Source: Flavobacteriaceae bacterium (lineage in GTDB: Bacteria; Bacteroidota; Bacteroidia; Flavobacteriales; Flavobacteriaceae). Taken from it: a stretch of 64,000 nt of DNA. A program made the position numbers and the translations under genes. The number at the start of each line of letters is the position of its first letter. Within the stretch, counting starts at the first letter, position 1. Below are positions 53,066 to 63,049 of this stretch, in pieces. Under the pieces are notes generated by a model, which ran no database searches, was not told where the DNA came from, and worked only from the letters and a program-made list of their open reading frames with translations. The stretch is from assembly GCA_024640565.1 (NCBI GenBank), contig JAHEET010000001.1:186001-250000 (forward strand), read 5' to 3'.

Positions 53066-53073
53066 TATTTTTG
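53066..53073 (+). promoter_or_regulatory. -7 box (TATTTTTG) of glyA
   Basis: Exact TAnnTTTG match, 22 bases before the ATG at 53096. The TTG upstream is only 8 bases away, so the -33 element is not obvious. Confidence 0.5.
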
Positions 53074-53095
53074 TATATTTAAACAACACACACCA

Positions 53096-54370
53096 ATGCA
53101 ACAAGACAATTTAATTTTTGACCTCATAGAAGAGGAGAAAGAAAGACAATTAAACGGATTAGAATTAATTGCTTCTGAAAACTTTGTAAGTGACCAAGTA
53201 ATGCGAGCACAAGGTTCTGTTTTAACCAATAAATACGCTGAAGGCTACCCTGGAAAACGTTACTATGGTGGTTGTGAGATTGTAGATGTTGTTGAACAAA
53301 TTGCAATCGATAGAGCCAAAGAGTTATTTGGTGCTGCCTATGTAAATGTACAACCGCACTCCGGTTCTCAAGCAAACACAGCTGTTTTTTCAGTGTGTTT
53401 AAAACCAGGAGACAAAATTTTAGGTTTTGATTTGTCACATGGTGGGCATTTAACGCACGGTTCACCAGTTAACTTTTCTGGTAAATTATACCAGACTTCT
53501 TTTTATGGAGTTGAAAAAGAAACTGGAGTTTTGGATTATGATAAAATTCAAGAAACAGCAACAAAAGAACAACCAAACTTAATTATAGCTGGAGCTTCTG
53601 CCTATTCAAGAGATATTGACTTCAAGCGTTTTAGAGCGATCGCAGATAGTGTTGGTGCATTGCTACTAGCAGACATATCGCATCCTTCTGGAATGATTGC
53701 GAAAGGAATTTTAAACGATCCTTTACCACATTGTCACATTGTTACGACAACCACTCACAAAACATTGCGAGGCCCAAGAGGTGGAATGATTATGATGGGG
53801 GCAGATTTTGACAATCCATTTGGAGAAACACTGAAAAATGGAAAATTAAAGAAAATGTCATCACTACTTCAATCGGCTGTTTTCCCAGGAAATCAAGGAG
53901 GGCCCTTAGAACATGTAATAGCGGCCAAAGCCATTGCATTTGGGGAAGCTTTAACGGATGAGTTTTTAGCCTACCAAATTCAAGTGAAAGAAAATGCAGC
54001 TGCCATGGCAAAAGCATTTGTAGCCAAAGGATACGATCTTATTTCTGGAGGTACAGACAATCACATGATGTTGATTGATTTGCGAAATAAAAATATTTCA
54101 GGAAAAGATGCTGAAATAGCGCTTGGAAAGGCAGATATTACTGTAAATAAAAACATGGTTCCTTTTGATGATAGAAGTCCTTTTGTAACTTCTGGAATCC
54201 GTGTTGGAACCCCAGCAATTACAACGCGAGGTCTGTTAGCTTCAGATATGGCGGCTGTTGTAGATCTTATTGATGAAGCAATTCAAAATGCTACAAATGA
54301 GGAAGCATTGCACGAAATTGGTGAACGTGTTTCTGATATGATGTCTCACAGAAGGTTATTTGTGATGTAA
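53096..54370 (+). CDS. glyA: Serine hydroxymethyltransferase
   Basis: 424-residue PLP enzyme that moves the hydroxymethyl group between serine and tetrahydrofolate. [27 protein letters not shown], the PLP lysine in [16 protein letters not shown] (about 225-240) and GTPAITTRG are canonical. Length is normal. It is monocistronic, and the start codon of the following broken gene comes 4 bases after its stop. Confidence 0.97.
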   Translation: MQQDNLIFDLIEEEKERQLNGLELIASENFVSDQVMRAQGSVLTNKYAEGYPGKRYYGGCEIVDVVEQIAIDRAKELFGAAYVNVQPHSGSQANTAVFSVCLKPGDKILGFDLSHGGHLTHGSPVNFSGKLYQTSFYGVEKETGVLDYDKIQETATKEQPNLIIAGASAYSRDIDFKRFRAIADSVGALLLADISHPSGMIAKGILNDPLPHCHIVTTTTHKTLRGPRGGMIMMGADFDNPFGETLKNGKLKKMSSLLQSAVFPGNQGGPLEHVIAAKAIAFGEALTDEFLAYQIQVKENAAAMAKAFVAKGYDLISGGTDNHMMLIDLRNKNISGKDAEIALGKADITVNKNMVPFDDRSPFVTSGIRVGTPAITTRGLLASDMAAVVDLIDEAIQNATNEEALHEIGERVSDMMSHRRLFVM

Positions 54371-54374
54371 AAAT

Positions 54375-56151
54375 ATGATTCGGCAATTGCATTTCTTCCA
54401 ACAATTTCAATCGAAAACTCGGTTGGTGAAGCAATGCAATTGCCTTCTTTTTACCTTTCTTTTTTGTTCTATTCCATTGCTCAGCCAAGTTTCCTTTCTA
54501 GAAAGTGCAGCTTCCTTTGGAATGAATATTTCCTATGGTAATAGCGATTTGGGCGGAGGTGTCTCCTTCATTGATTTTAACAACGATGATAGGGATGACA
54601 TCACTTTTGCTACCGAAGATACCGAAGAAATATGTTTCCTAGAAAACAATAACGGTTTGCTCACACGTGTTTATTTCAAGGGAATTTCAAATACCTTAAA
54701 AACAAAACAAATCATTTGGGTAGATTACGATAATGATGGTGACAAAGATCTTTTTGTTACGGCACTAAATGGTAGTAACCATTTTTACAAAAACAATGGT
54801 GCTATGGTTTTTACCAATATTTCAAATTCAATTGGTTTTTTTTACAGAGAACAAACACACTACGGGTGCCACTTTTGGAGATATTGACAATGATGGTGAT
54901 TTGGATGCTTTTATTTGCAATCGAGATGATGAAAATGAATCTGAAAGGAATTATTTATACCAAAATAATGATGGTATTTATACAGATATTTCTGAACAAG
55001 CGGGTATTTTACTTACGAGCGAAATCTCTTTTTGTGCAGTTTTTTTTGATTATAATAATGATGGTTTTCAAGATATTTATGTAGTAAATGACAAGCCTAA
55101 CTATCCGAATCGGCTCTATAAAAATAACGGAGATAGCACTTTTGAAGATGCCTCAGAAAGTATCGGTGCGGGTATTTCTATTAATGCGATGACCACTACA
55201 ATTGGAGATTATAATAATGATGGGTGGTTTGATATTTATGTGACAAATACACCTGATGGAAATCAATTGCTAAGAAACAATGGTGACTGAACTTTTACCG
55301 ATAAGGCTATGGATACCAATACTGAATTTAATAGTGTTGGCTGGGGCGCTGTCTTTTTGGATGCCGACAATGATGCCGAACTAGATTTATATGCTAGTGG
55401 TGAATTTGATGGTTCTATCTCCAGTTTATTGCCCTCTGCATTTTATCACAATCAGGGCAACGATACTTTTGAAATTCCCGACGATATTGGCTTTGAAGAA
55501 GATACTAGAAAAAGCTATTCGAATGCAATTGGAGATATTGACAATGATGGGAAACCAGATATAGTTGTTAGCAATGATACGGAGACAAACTTTCTATTTA
55601 ATAACAAGAGTACAAATGCTAACAATTGGATAAAGATTCAACTAGAAGGAACACTTGGTAATAGCGATGGTATTGGAAATCGGATTGAAGTTTTTGCAGG
55701 TGGAAAGTCTCAATACCGTTATACATTGTGTGGTGAGGGATATTTAAGTCAAAATTCATCCAATGAATTCATTGGTTTGGGGAGCGCTAGCAGTATTGAT
55801 TATATCAAAATTACTTGGAACCACAGCGGAGTCGTTGAACTCATCGAGCAGGTAGAAGTCAATCAATCAATCCTTATTCAAGAGGGCAATGGAATAATAT
55901 TAGGGAAGGATGCTTTTTCAATAGCAAAATTGAACGTATTTCCCATTCCGAGTCGCGACGGTGTTTTTCATATAACGTCCAACACTACATTTGAAAGCAT
56001 TAAATTAGCGGTTTATACCATTTCAGGGAAGTTCTTGTTTTCTGTAAACGATAATGATTCCATAGATATTTCTTCCCACGGAAAAGGAATTTATTTGGTC
56101 AAGATCATCACGGACAATCAAATTTACACAAAAAAACTGTTGTATTTATAG
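54375..56151 (+). pseudogene. Broken secreted FG-GAP/ASPIC protein with T9SS sorting tail (frameshift and stop)
   Basis: Three reading frames carry pieces of one protein: 54375-54887 (FG-GAP-like NNDDRDDITFATED; short piece DYDNDGDKDLFV), 54769-55290 (GDIDNDGDLDAFIC, NGDSTFEDASES) and 55309-56151 (GDIDNDGKPDIVVS, ASPIC-like VEVNQSILIQ and a T9SS tail NVFPIPSRDGVFH). One frameshift lies near 54827-54850, at or just past a run of eight Ts. A TGA at about 55288 stands where TGG (NNGDWTF) would be expected. The intact length would be about 590 residues. Signal-like sequence sits at about 22-39. It could be real decay or sequence error. Confidence 0.75.
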
Positions 56152-57474
56152 GGTGTCGTCACCTGCGCGCTCAATAATATTTTCTGGAAGTGCCTTTTTT
56201 GCTTTTGCGCCCATTTTCTTTAATTTCTCTACACTTGTAATTAGATTGCCTTTTCCATCAATAAGCTTGTTCATAGCTGCATTATAATCTGTTTTGGAAG
56301 CATCTATTTTCTTTCCAATTCCAATTAAATCGTTTAATAAGCCATGAAATTTATCATACAAACTCCCAGCTTGCCTTGCAATTTCTAGTGCATTTTTTTG
56401 TTGCTTTTCATTGTTCCATATGGTGTCAATAGTGCGAAGTGTAGCCAATAATGTTGAGGGCGTTACGATCACAATATTCTTGTCGAACGCTTTATTATAC
56501 AGGGAGTTGTCTGAGTTTATTGCCACAGCAAAAGCAGGTTCTATTGGTATAAATAATAAGACAAAATCTGGCGATTCAATTTTATAAATATCCTCATATT
56601 TCTTTTCACTCAGCTGTTCGATATGACGCTTAAGAGAATTAATATGGTCTTTCAGAAACAGCGCTTTTTGATGTTCCTCTTCAGTATTTACAAATTGTTC
56701 ATAGGCCGTTAATGATACTTTGGAATCGACAATCATCTTTCTATTGTTGGGCAAATGAATTACCACATCGGGTAAGACTCTTTTTCCTTGCTCATTGGTG
56801 AAACTTTGCTGCACAACATATTCGCGGTTTTTTTCCAACCCCGATTTTTCTAAAACACGTTCCAAAACCAATTCTCCCCAATTTCCTTGGGTTTTATTGT
56901 CTCCTTTTAAAGCCTTTGTTAAATTGATCGTTTCTTTGCTCATCTGCAAGTTCATTTCTTTCAATCCTATTATTTGCTGACGAAGCGCGGCATGATAATC
57001 GATACTTTCTTTGTGTGTTTTTTCAACTTTGTCTTCAAAACCTTTAATTTTTTCTTGCAATGGATGTAAAATAGTTTGAATATTTTCTTTGTTCTGTACC
57101 GTAAATTTGGTCGATTTATCTTCAAATATCTTATTGGCTAAGTTTTCAAATTCTTTGGTAAATTTTTCTTGAAGCTTGTTTACTTCCTCTTTATGATCAT
57201 CTAATTTTTCTTGCAAATTTCTTAAATCTGCAACTTGACTCGAATTGACTGTGAGCAACTGCTCTTTTTCTTGTTGCAAAGTTTGAAGCTCTTTTTGAAC
57301 TTTTAATACCGCATTTTCTGCAATTTCCTTAGCAGATAGTAGCAAAGCATTCTGCTTTTCTAAAACTGATTTTTCCTTTTCTAATTTTAATTTTGCGAGC
57401 AATCTGCCTATGTACAAGCCAATTAAAATACCAAAAACAACAATTAAAAAGTTCATCCCTAAATTATCCATCAT
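56146..57474 (-). CDS. rmuC: DNA recombination protein RmuC
   Basis: 442 residues. An N-terminal membrane helix (about 6-25) is followed by a long coiled coil (about 30-155), then the RmuC domain with NWGELVLERVLEKSG, VHLPNNRKMIVDSKVSLTAYE (short piece VDSKVSLTAYE) and VIVTPSTLLATLRTI, the PD-(D/E)XK nuclease-like core. It is thought to limit inversions between repeats. It overlaps the end of the broken FG-GAP gene by 6 bases, convergent. Confidence 0.92.
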   Translation of the reverse strand: MMDNLGMNFLIVVFGILIGLYIGRLLAKLKLEKEKSVLEKQNALLLSAKEIAENAVLKVQKELQTLQQEKEQLLTVNSSQVADLRNLQEKLDDHKEEVNKLQEKFTKEFENLANKIFEDKSTKFTVQNKENIQTILHPLQEKIKGFEDKVEKTHKESIDYHAALRQQIIGLKEMNLQMSKETINLTKALKGDNKTQGNWGELVLERVLEKSGLEKNREYVVQQSFTNEQGKRVLPDVVIHLPNNRKMIVDSKVSLTAYEQFVNTEEEHQKALFLKDHINSLKRHIEQLSEKKYEDIYKIESPDFVLLFIPIEPAFAVAINSDNSLYNKAFDKNIVIVTPSTLLATLRTIDTIWNNEKQQKNALEIARQAGSLYDKFHGLLNDLIGIGKKIDASKTDYNAAMNKLIDGKGNLITSVEKLKKMGAKAKKALPENIIERAGDDTL

Positions 57475-57514
57475 ATCAAATTAAGTCCTTAAATTTAGAA
57501 CTTTAAAATATACA

Positions 57515-58054
57515 ATGAAAGCATTTTCAAGTTTTATATTATTTCGTCTTTTAGGTTGGAGAATTATCAATGATTTTCCCCAACATATAAAGAAGTATGT
57601 TGTAATTGCAGCACCGCACACGAGTTGGATTGATTTTCCGATTGCCATTTTAGCGAGGATGTCCTCTGGCACAATGGTCAATTTTATTGGCAAAGGTTCT
57701 TTATTTAAAGGTCCTTTTGGTTTTATCTTCCGACTTTTAGGGGGGACTCCTGTGGATCGCAGTAAAAACAATAATCTTGTAGACTCGATTGTAGCGCTTT
57801 TTAACTCCAAAGAAGAATTTCGTCTTGGCCTCTCTCCGGAGGGAACTCGTAAAAAAGTAGCCAAATGGAAAACAGGTTTTTACTACATCGCTAAAGGGGC
57901 CAATGTACCAATTGTAATGGCTACCTTAGATTTTGGAAAAAAACAAATAAAAATCTCAAAAGCCTACACCGTCACAGATGATAAAGAAGCAGACTTCACT
58001 TTTTTTCATGCCTTTTTTAGTCAGGTTCAAGGGAAAAACCCAAATCAATTTTAA
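57515..58054 (+). CDS. 1-acyl-glycerol-phosphate acyltransferase-like protein
   Basis: 179 residues. The HX4D motif is PHTSWIDFPI (about 35-44) and the substrate loop is SPEGTRKKV (about 107-115), as in PlsC-family acyltransferases. It is smaller than typical PlsC (about 240) and lacks a clear membrane helix, like the short acyltransferases found in Bacteroidota phospholipid or ornithine-lipid pathways. The acyl acceptor is not predictable. Confidence 0.85.
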   Translation: MKAFSSFILFRLLGWRIINDFPQHIKKYVVIAAPHTSWIDFPIAILARMSSGTMVNFIGKGSLFKGPFGFIFRLLGGTPVDRSKNNNLVDSIVALFNSKEEFRLGLSPEGTRKKVAKWKTGFYYIAKGANVPIVMATLDFGKKQIKISKAYTVTDDKEADFTFFHAFFSQVQGKNPNQF

Positions 58055-58086
58055 GATTCTTTTTTCGTAGCGATCAAATACACTGT

Positions 58087-59328
58087 TTATTCAGATTTTT
58101 TGGAGACTTTCGCTGCTATTCGAACAATGACTTCAGTAGCCTTAATCATTGATTCAACAGGAACATATTCATATTTCCCATGAAAATGATGTCCACCAGC
58201 AAAAATATTTGGACATGGCAATCCTTTAAAAGAGAGTTGCGATCCGTCTGTACCCCCTCTAATTGCTTTTATCAAGGGTTTGATTCCTAATTCTTCCATC
58301 GCCTCTTTTGCAATGGTAACAATATGCATAACGGGTTCAATCTTCTCTTTCATATTATAATATTGGTCATTGATTTCTATGTGGACCGTTTTTTCTCCGT
58401 ATTGGTTGTTGAAATCTTTACCAATTTGCTTTACACAACGTTTTCGCGCTTCAAACAGATCAAAATCATGATCACGAATGATGTATTCTAACACGGTTTT
58501 TTCTACGGCACCCCGCATGGCATGCAAGTGAAAAAAACCTTCGTAACCTGTTGTTTTTTCTGGAACTTCATTTGCGGGTAATTTCCTCATGAATTCATTT
58601 GCGATGGTCATCGAATTGATCATTTTTCCTTTTGCATATCCTGGGTGTACAATTTTTCCAGTAATGGTTATTTTAGCAGCAGCAGCATTAAAATTTTCAT
58701 ATTCCAACTCTCCAATCTGACTCCCATCCATAGTATATGCCCAATCGGCATTGAATTTTTCGACATCAAACAAATGTGCTCCTTTACCAACTTCTTCATC
58801 GGGAGTAAAGCAGATGCGAACAGTTCCATGCTTGATGTGAGGATTTTGTACCAAATACTCCATGGCCGAAACAATTTCTGTAATTCCAGCTTTGTCATCG
58901 GCTCCTAAAAGGGTAGTACCATCGGTGGTAATGAGAGTTTGTCCTTTGTATTGCAACAAATCTTCGAAATAGTTTGAAGACAATACAATGTTTTGCTCTT
59001 TGTTTAAAATAATATCCTTTCCATCATAATTTGTGTGTATTTGTGGTTTGACATTTTTCCCTGTAAAATCGGGGCTTGTATCCATATGAGAAATAAACCC
59101 GATGGTGGGTACTTCGTAATCAATATTACTAGATAAGGTCGCCATTAGATAGCAATTTTCATCCAAATCAACATCTTCTAATCCAATTTCTTTAAGTTCT
59201 TTTTCTAACAAACGTGCTAAATTCCATTGCTTTTCTGTTGATGGGAAATTTGGATTGTTGGGATCTGATTCTGTATCAATCGTTACGTAGCTTACAAATC
59301 TTTTGATAATATTTTCTTTCGTGATCAT
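58087..59328 (-). CDS. pepT: Peptidase T (tripeptidase)
   Basis: 413-residue M20B metallopeptidase that removes N-terminal residues from tripeptides. [11 protein letters not shown] (metal His and Asp near 80), [13 protein letters not shown] (bridging Asp), [10 protein letters not shown] (catalytic Glu pair) and the late metal-ligand region are present. [15 protein letters not shown] shows normal PepT spacing. Length is normal. Confidence 0.94.
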   Translation of the reverse strand: MITKENIIKRFVSYVTIDTESDPNNPNFPSTEKQWNLARLLEKELKEIGLEDVDLDENCYLMATLSSNIDYEVPTIGFISHMDTSPDFTGKNVKPQIHTNYDGKDIILNKEQNIVLSSNYFEDLLQYKGQTLITTDGTTLLGADDKAGITEIVSAMEYLVQNPHIKHGTVRICFTPDEEVGKGAHLFDVEKFNADWAYTMDGSQIGELEYENFNAAAAKITITGKIVHPGYAKGKMINSMTIANEFMRKLPANEVPEKTTGYEGFFHLHAMRGAVEKTVLEYIIRDHDFDLFEARKRCVKQIGKDFNNQYGEKTVHIEINDQYYNMKEKIEPVMHIVTIAKEAMEELGIKPLIKAIRGGTDGSQLSFKGLPCPNIFAGGHHFHGKYEYVPVESMIKATEVIVRIAAKVSKKSE

Positions 59329-59391
59329 TATTTATGTTTTTTATTTTTTGAATACCACCCTTGCAAAGTTGGAGTAGGCGTTTGCTATTTC

Positions 59392-60435
59392 TTATTTCAA
59401 TACGAGTTTGCCTATTTTGTTATTGCCAGACAACCACGCTGTATTTATATCGACAAACTGAATGGCATAATAGCTTTCTTTTGAAATGTTTTTCCAGGTA
59501 TTTCCTGCGTCATTAGAAAAAGCAATCCCAGTTTTGCCAACCGCAAAAATTTCTTGTCCTTGGGTTCCTGGTACATATTGCACACAACTCTTATAGTTAG
59601 GAATTTGTGAATCTGCAACCAACTTCCAGGTTTTTCCACCATCCGTAGTGATGGCTTTATTTGCAGTATTTTCTTGAGGTTTTGAGTAGTCTCCACCCAT
59701 AACAATACCATGGTTCATATCATAAAAATCGATCGAGTAAATTCCTTGTGGTCCTTTTCCCTGAACCAACGGAGTATTGAAAATGTCCCATGTTTTACCG
59801 TAGTCATTTGATTTCAAAATGCGTGCTTTTTTTCCTCCAGAAGCAATCCAAACTGTACTACCTTTTATTTTAATATTCGTGTTACTGGCAGCAAAAAAAG
59901 CTTCCCCTTCTTCAAAGATTGGTAAAGAACTGCAAGGTATTTTGTTCCAGGTTTTTCCTCGATCTTCGGTAACGATGATCGCAGCACAATTTTCTGTTGG
60001 ATCGCCAACAGCGATTCCATGTACCTTGTCTTCAAAAAATTGGATCGCATCATAAAAGACCTTTGCTTTGTTCTCGGAATAAACCAGACTTGTATTCCCC
60101 TCTGATAGTTTATACAACAACGCTGGATTTCCAATCGAAAGCGCAAAATAATCGCTTCCATTAAAAGCAATACTTCTAAAATTGGGTTTTATAGAGTCTT
60201 GGTAGCTTGGGAAATACGCTTGCGAATGCTTTTTATCTTCAGAAAAAACACCCATGACTCCGCTTGAGCCTGCATAAGCAACACGGGTTGAATCAATAAC
60301 TTGAATTGCTCGAATGCTTGTGTTTTCAATAGGAAAGCTTTTTATTGTAACAGATGTTATGTTTCTTGGTGTATACGGTGTCTGACAAGATATTAAAATA
60401 ATTGCTGCCAAAATAAGGACGGAAAATCGCTTCAT
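59392..60435 (-). CDS. BNR/YCF48-like repeat lipoprotein
   Basis: 347 residues. A lipoprotein signal peptide with LISC (Cys near 17). The chain carries four Asp-box/BNR repeats, EDRGKTWN, NDYGKTWD, TDGGKTWK and NDAGNTWK, which point to a seven-bladed beta-propeller of the YCF48/sialidase-like type. Flavobacterial homologues are often labelled oxidoreductase without evidence. Probably periplasmic or outer-membrane-anchored; function unknown. Confidence 0.85.
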   Translation of the reverse strand: MKRFSVLILAAIILISCQTPYTPRNITSVTIKSFPIENTSIRAIQVIDSTRVAYAGSSGVMGVFSEDKKHSQAYFPSYQDSIKPNFRSIAFNGSDYFALSIGNPALLYKLSEGNTSLVYSENKAKVFYDAIQFFEDKVHGIAVGDPTENCAAIIVTEDRGKTWNKIPCSSLPIFEEGEAFFAASNTNIKIKGSTVWIASGGKKARILKSNDYGKTWDIFNTPLVQGKGPQGIYSIDFYDMNHGIVMGGDYSKPQENTANKAITTDGGKTWKLVADSQIPNYKSCVQYVPGTQGQEIFAVGKTGIAFSNDAGNTWKNISKESYYAIQFVDINTAWLSGNNKIGKLVLK

Positions 60436-60482
60436 TTTTGATATTTTTACATGACGAAATTAATGAATACAAATTGAGTTTT

Positions 60483-61403
60483 ATGAAAAAAGCATTGGTA
60501 ATTTCTGGGGGTGGGAGTAAAGGTGCATTTGCAGGGGGTGTTGCCCAGTATTTAATGAAGGAGGAAAGAAAAGCATATGAACTTTTTTTAGGAACTTCTA
60601 CTGGAAGTTTAATGGTCTCGCATTTGGCATTGGGAAAATTAGATGCACTCAAAAAACTTTACACCAATGTAGATCAAAAGACTGTCTTTAGTAACAGCCC
60701 ATTTACGATTCGAAAAGTGGATGGCGAAAAGGTGGTTAGTATCAATCACTTGAATACACTGTGGAACTTTATCAGGGGGAGAAAAACATTTGGGGAAAGC
60801 AAGAATTTACGAAAACTCATCAAGGAAAATATTACAAAAGAAATGTACAAGACAATTCTTAAAAATCACAAAGAAGTAGTTGTAACAATTTCTAATTTAA
60901 CGACCAATAAGATTGAGTACAAATCAATCAATGAAACTTCCTATGAAGATTTTTGTGACTGGATTTGGGGTTCTTGCAACTACATACCTTTTATGAGTTT
61001 GCTAGAAAAAGACCATTGTCAATATGGAGATGGCGGTTTTGGCGCGCTAATTCCTATTCGAGAAGCCATTTTAAGAGGGGCCACAGAAATTGATGCCATT
61101 ATTCTTGACACAGAAGTATCTCAAGTAAATCGAATGCCTTCTAAAAACCCGTTTTCACTCTTGTTTGATGTATTTGATTTTATGCAAACTCATGTAGAAA
61201 AGCACAATATTACCATTGGGAAATTAGCCGCCAATCACAAGAATGTTACCTTAAACTTATACTATACCCCAACGGTTTTAACAACAAATTCGTTGGTATT
61301 TGATAAGAAACTGATGCGCAGATGGTGGGCATCAGGATTCGAGTATGCAAAAACAAAACGAGAGAAGGATCGGAGTGCCTTTCGGCCCGATGTATTGGGT
61401 TAA
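60483..61403 (+). CDS. Patatin-like phospholipase
   Basis: 306 residues from the ATG at 60483 (MKKALVISGGGSKG); the frame is open 15 residues upstream without homology. The patatin fold is clear: oxyanion motif GGGSKGAFAGG, nucleophile GTSTGSL (Ser near 39), and the catalytic Asp in YGDGGFGA near 180. It is a cytosolic lipid acyl hydrolase, single-domain with no signal. It is divergent from the BNR lipoprotein gene. Confidence 0.9.
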   Translation: MKKALVISGGGSKGAFAGGVAQYLMKEERKAYELFLGTSTGSLMVSHLALGKLDALKKLYTNVDQKTVFSNSPFTIRKVDGEKVVSINHLNTLWNFIRGRKTFGESKNLRKLIKENITKEMYKTILKNHKEVVVTISNLTTNKIEYKSINETSYEDFCDWIWGSCNYIPFMSLLEKDHCQYGDGGFGALIPIREAILRGATEIDAIILDTEVSQVNRMPSKNPFSLLFDVFDFMQTHVEKHNITIGKLAANHKNVTLNLYYTPTVLTTNSLVFDKKLMRRWWASGFEYAKTKREKDRSAFRPDVLG

Positions 61404-61431
61404 TTCCGACGCCCCATTCCTTTAAAAATTC

Positions 61432-61450
61432 TTATTTTGTAACAAAATAA
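61432..61450. promoter_or_regulatory. 19-bp perfect palindrome upstream of the ECF sigma gene
   Basis: TTATTTTGT-A-ACAAAATAA, 9-bp arms around one base. The one-base centre cannot form a hairpin loop, and no T-run follows, so it is not a terminator. It looks like a binding site for a dimeric regulator. It lies 84 bases before the sigma-factor ATG and 29 bases after the patatin stop. Confidence 0.55.
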
Positions 61451-61533
61451 AAGATCGCTCGTCGTAATTGTGTAAACCAGATTTGCAATAGGGTTTTGTA
61501 TCAGACAAAGAGCTTAGTTTAACCATCGTAACC

Positions 61534-62043
61534 ATGAAGCAATCCGATTTTTTAAAAATGGTTTTTCCATTTAAAAATAAGGTTTTTAGATTTGCAAAAA
61601 GACTTTTAGTTTCTACTGAAGAAGCAGAAGATGCAACGCAAGAGCTGTTTTTGAAATTGTGGAAAAATAGAGAAAAGATTGCCGATTATAAAAATGTTGA
61701 AGCCTTTGCAATGACCATGACAAAGCATTATTGTTATGATCGATTGAAATCAAAGCAGGCTGGTAATTTGACACTGGTACACACGAATTATAAGGAAAAA
61801 GAAACCAGTTTAGATAAAAAAATTGAAGATCAAGATAGCGTAGACCAAGTACATCGATTGATTCAACGGTTACCCGAACAACAAAAAATGATTATTCAGC
61901 TTAGAGATATTGAGCAATATGACTATGATGAAATTTCGAAAATAGTTGATATGCAACCCACCGCTGTAAGAGTGGCACTAAGCAGAGCTCGAAAAACAAT
62001 TCGACAAGAACTCACAAAAACACACAACTATGGAGTTAGCTAA
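61534..62043 (+). CDS. ECF-type RNA polymerase sigma factor
   Basis: 169 residues. Region 2 (about 15-80) has EEAEDATQELFLKLWKNR, and region 4 (about 110-165) has the helix-turn-helix YDEISKIVDMQPTAVRVALSRARKTI (short pieces DEISKIVDM and VRVALSRARKT). It redirects RNA polymerase to a small regulon. It overlaps the next gene by 14 bases, the usual sign of a sigma/anti-sigma pair. Two DUF4252 genes follow. Confidence 0.9.
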   Translation: MKQSDFLKMVFPFKNKVFRFAKRLLVSTEEAEDATQELFLKLWKNREKIADYKNVEAFAMTMTKHYCYDRLKSKQAGNLTLVHTNYKEKETSLDKKIEDQDSVDQVHRLIQRLPEQQKMIIQLRDIEQYDYDEISKIVDMQPTAVRVALSRARKTIRQELTKTHNYGVS

Positions 62044-62452
62044 CATAGAACAATTAATAGAAAAATACTTAAATGCAGCAACATCTTTGCAAGAAGAAGC
62101 AACCTTGAAAAACTATTTTACCCAAGGAAATATTGCTCCTCATTTACAAGAATATGAAGCGTTATTTAATTATTTCGAGAAAAACAAAGCAGAAGTTTTC
62201 ACGGAAACCATTCAATTGGATATTAAAAAACGCCCAAATAGAAAATTGAAGTGGCTATCTGTAGCAGCATCTATAGCAGTATCAGTAAGTGTTTTTATTG
62301 GAAACCAAGAGTATCGTAAATACCAAAAAGAAAAAACATTTGCACAAGTAAGGAATGCACTTCAGATGCTTTCATTGAATCTTAACAAAGGGGCGAGTGC
62401 GATTGCAAAAGTGCACGCCTATGAAAACACCATCAATACAATAATAAAATAA
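62030..62452 (+). CDS. Probable anti-sigma factor (membrane protein)
   Basis: 140 residues. The N-terminal part (about 1-75) is helical and charged, like a cytosolic sigma-binding domain; one membrane helix lies near residues 83-98 (WLSVAASIAVSVSVFI), and a short periplasmic tail of about 40 residues follows. There is no zinc-binding HxxxCxxC motif. It overlaps the ECF sigma gene by 14 bases, which is the main argument; sequence similarity was not confirmed. Confidence 0.75.
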   Translation: MELANIEQLIEKYLNAATSLQEEATLKNYFTQGNIAPHLQEYEALFNYFEKNKAEVFTETIQLDIKKRPNRKLKWLSVAASIAVSVSVFIGNQEYRKYQKEKTFAQVRNALQMLSLNLNKGASAIAKVHAYENTINTIIK

Positions 62453-62492
62453 AACCGAGAAAATTAGTAAAACCAAGTAACCCCTAGAAATT

Positions 62493-63011
62493 ATGAAAAA
62501 ATTAGTAATAGTAATCGTTTTTTTAATTGTATCGTCCTTAAGCTATGCACAATCCTTTTTTGATAAACTAGAATATATGGAAGGAGTCGATATGGTGGTA
62601 GTAACCAAAGATGCTTTTGAAATGCTCTCTAAGTTTCAAGATATTAAAATAGAAGACAATCAAACGATGAAGGTTTTTAGTTTGATCAATGATCTACAAG
62701 AATTGAAAGTATTCACTACAAATGATGCCAACAATGCCAAGAAAATGAATCAAATGGTAAGTCAAGCCATTAAAGAACAAAAACTAACAACGTTAATGCG
62801 AGTAAAAGATGAAGATACTCGCATGAAAATCTATGTAAAAACAACAAAAAACAAAGCCTACGTGAGTGAAGTTTTAATGTTTGTCAATGGTGCAGGAAAA
62901 AAATCAAATAAGAATGTAGAATCGTTAATTATCTCCTTGACAGGAAGGATTGATATTCAGAAAATTTCTGAAATCACAGATACGTTAGTCAACGAATCCA
63001 ATAAGAGGTAA
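62493..63011 (+). CDS. DUF4252 family exported protein
   Basis: 172 residues with a signal peptide (about 1-19, ending SYAQ). The middle shows DMVVVTKDAFEMLSKF, LQELKVFTTND and YVSEVLMFVN, in the order I associate with DUF4252, a Bacteroidota periplasmic family of unknown function. It lacks a lipobox. It sits in the run sigma-anti-sigma-DUF4252-DUF4252 and is a likely member of the sigma regulon. Confidence 0.8.
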   Translation: MKKLVIVIVFLIVSSLSYAQSFFDKLEYMEGVDMVVVTKDAFEMLSKFQDIKIEDNQTMKVFSLINDLQELKVFTTNDANNAKKMNQMVSQAIKEQKLTTLMRVKDEDTRMKIYVKTTKNKAYVSEVLMFVNGAGKKSNKNVESLIISLTGRIDIQKISEITDTLVNESNKR

Positions 63012-63049
63012 TGCCTTTAAAAAAATGCTAATTTTAAATTTTATATAAA

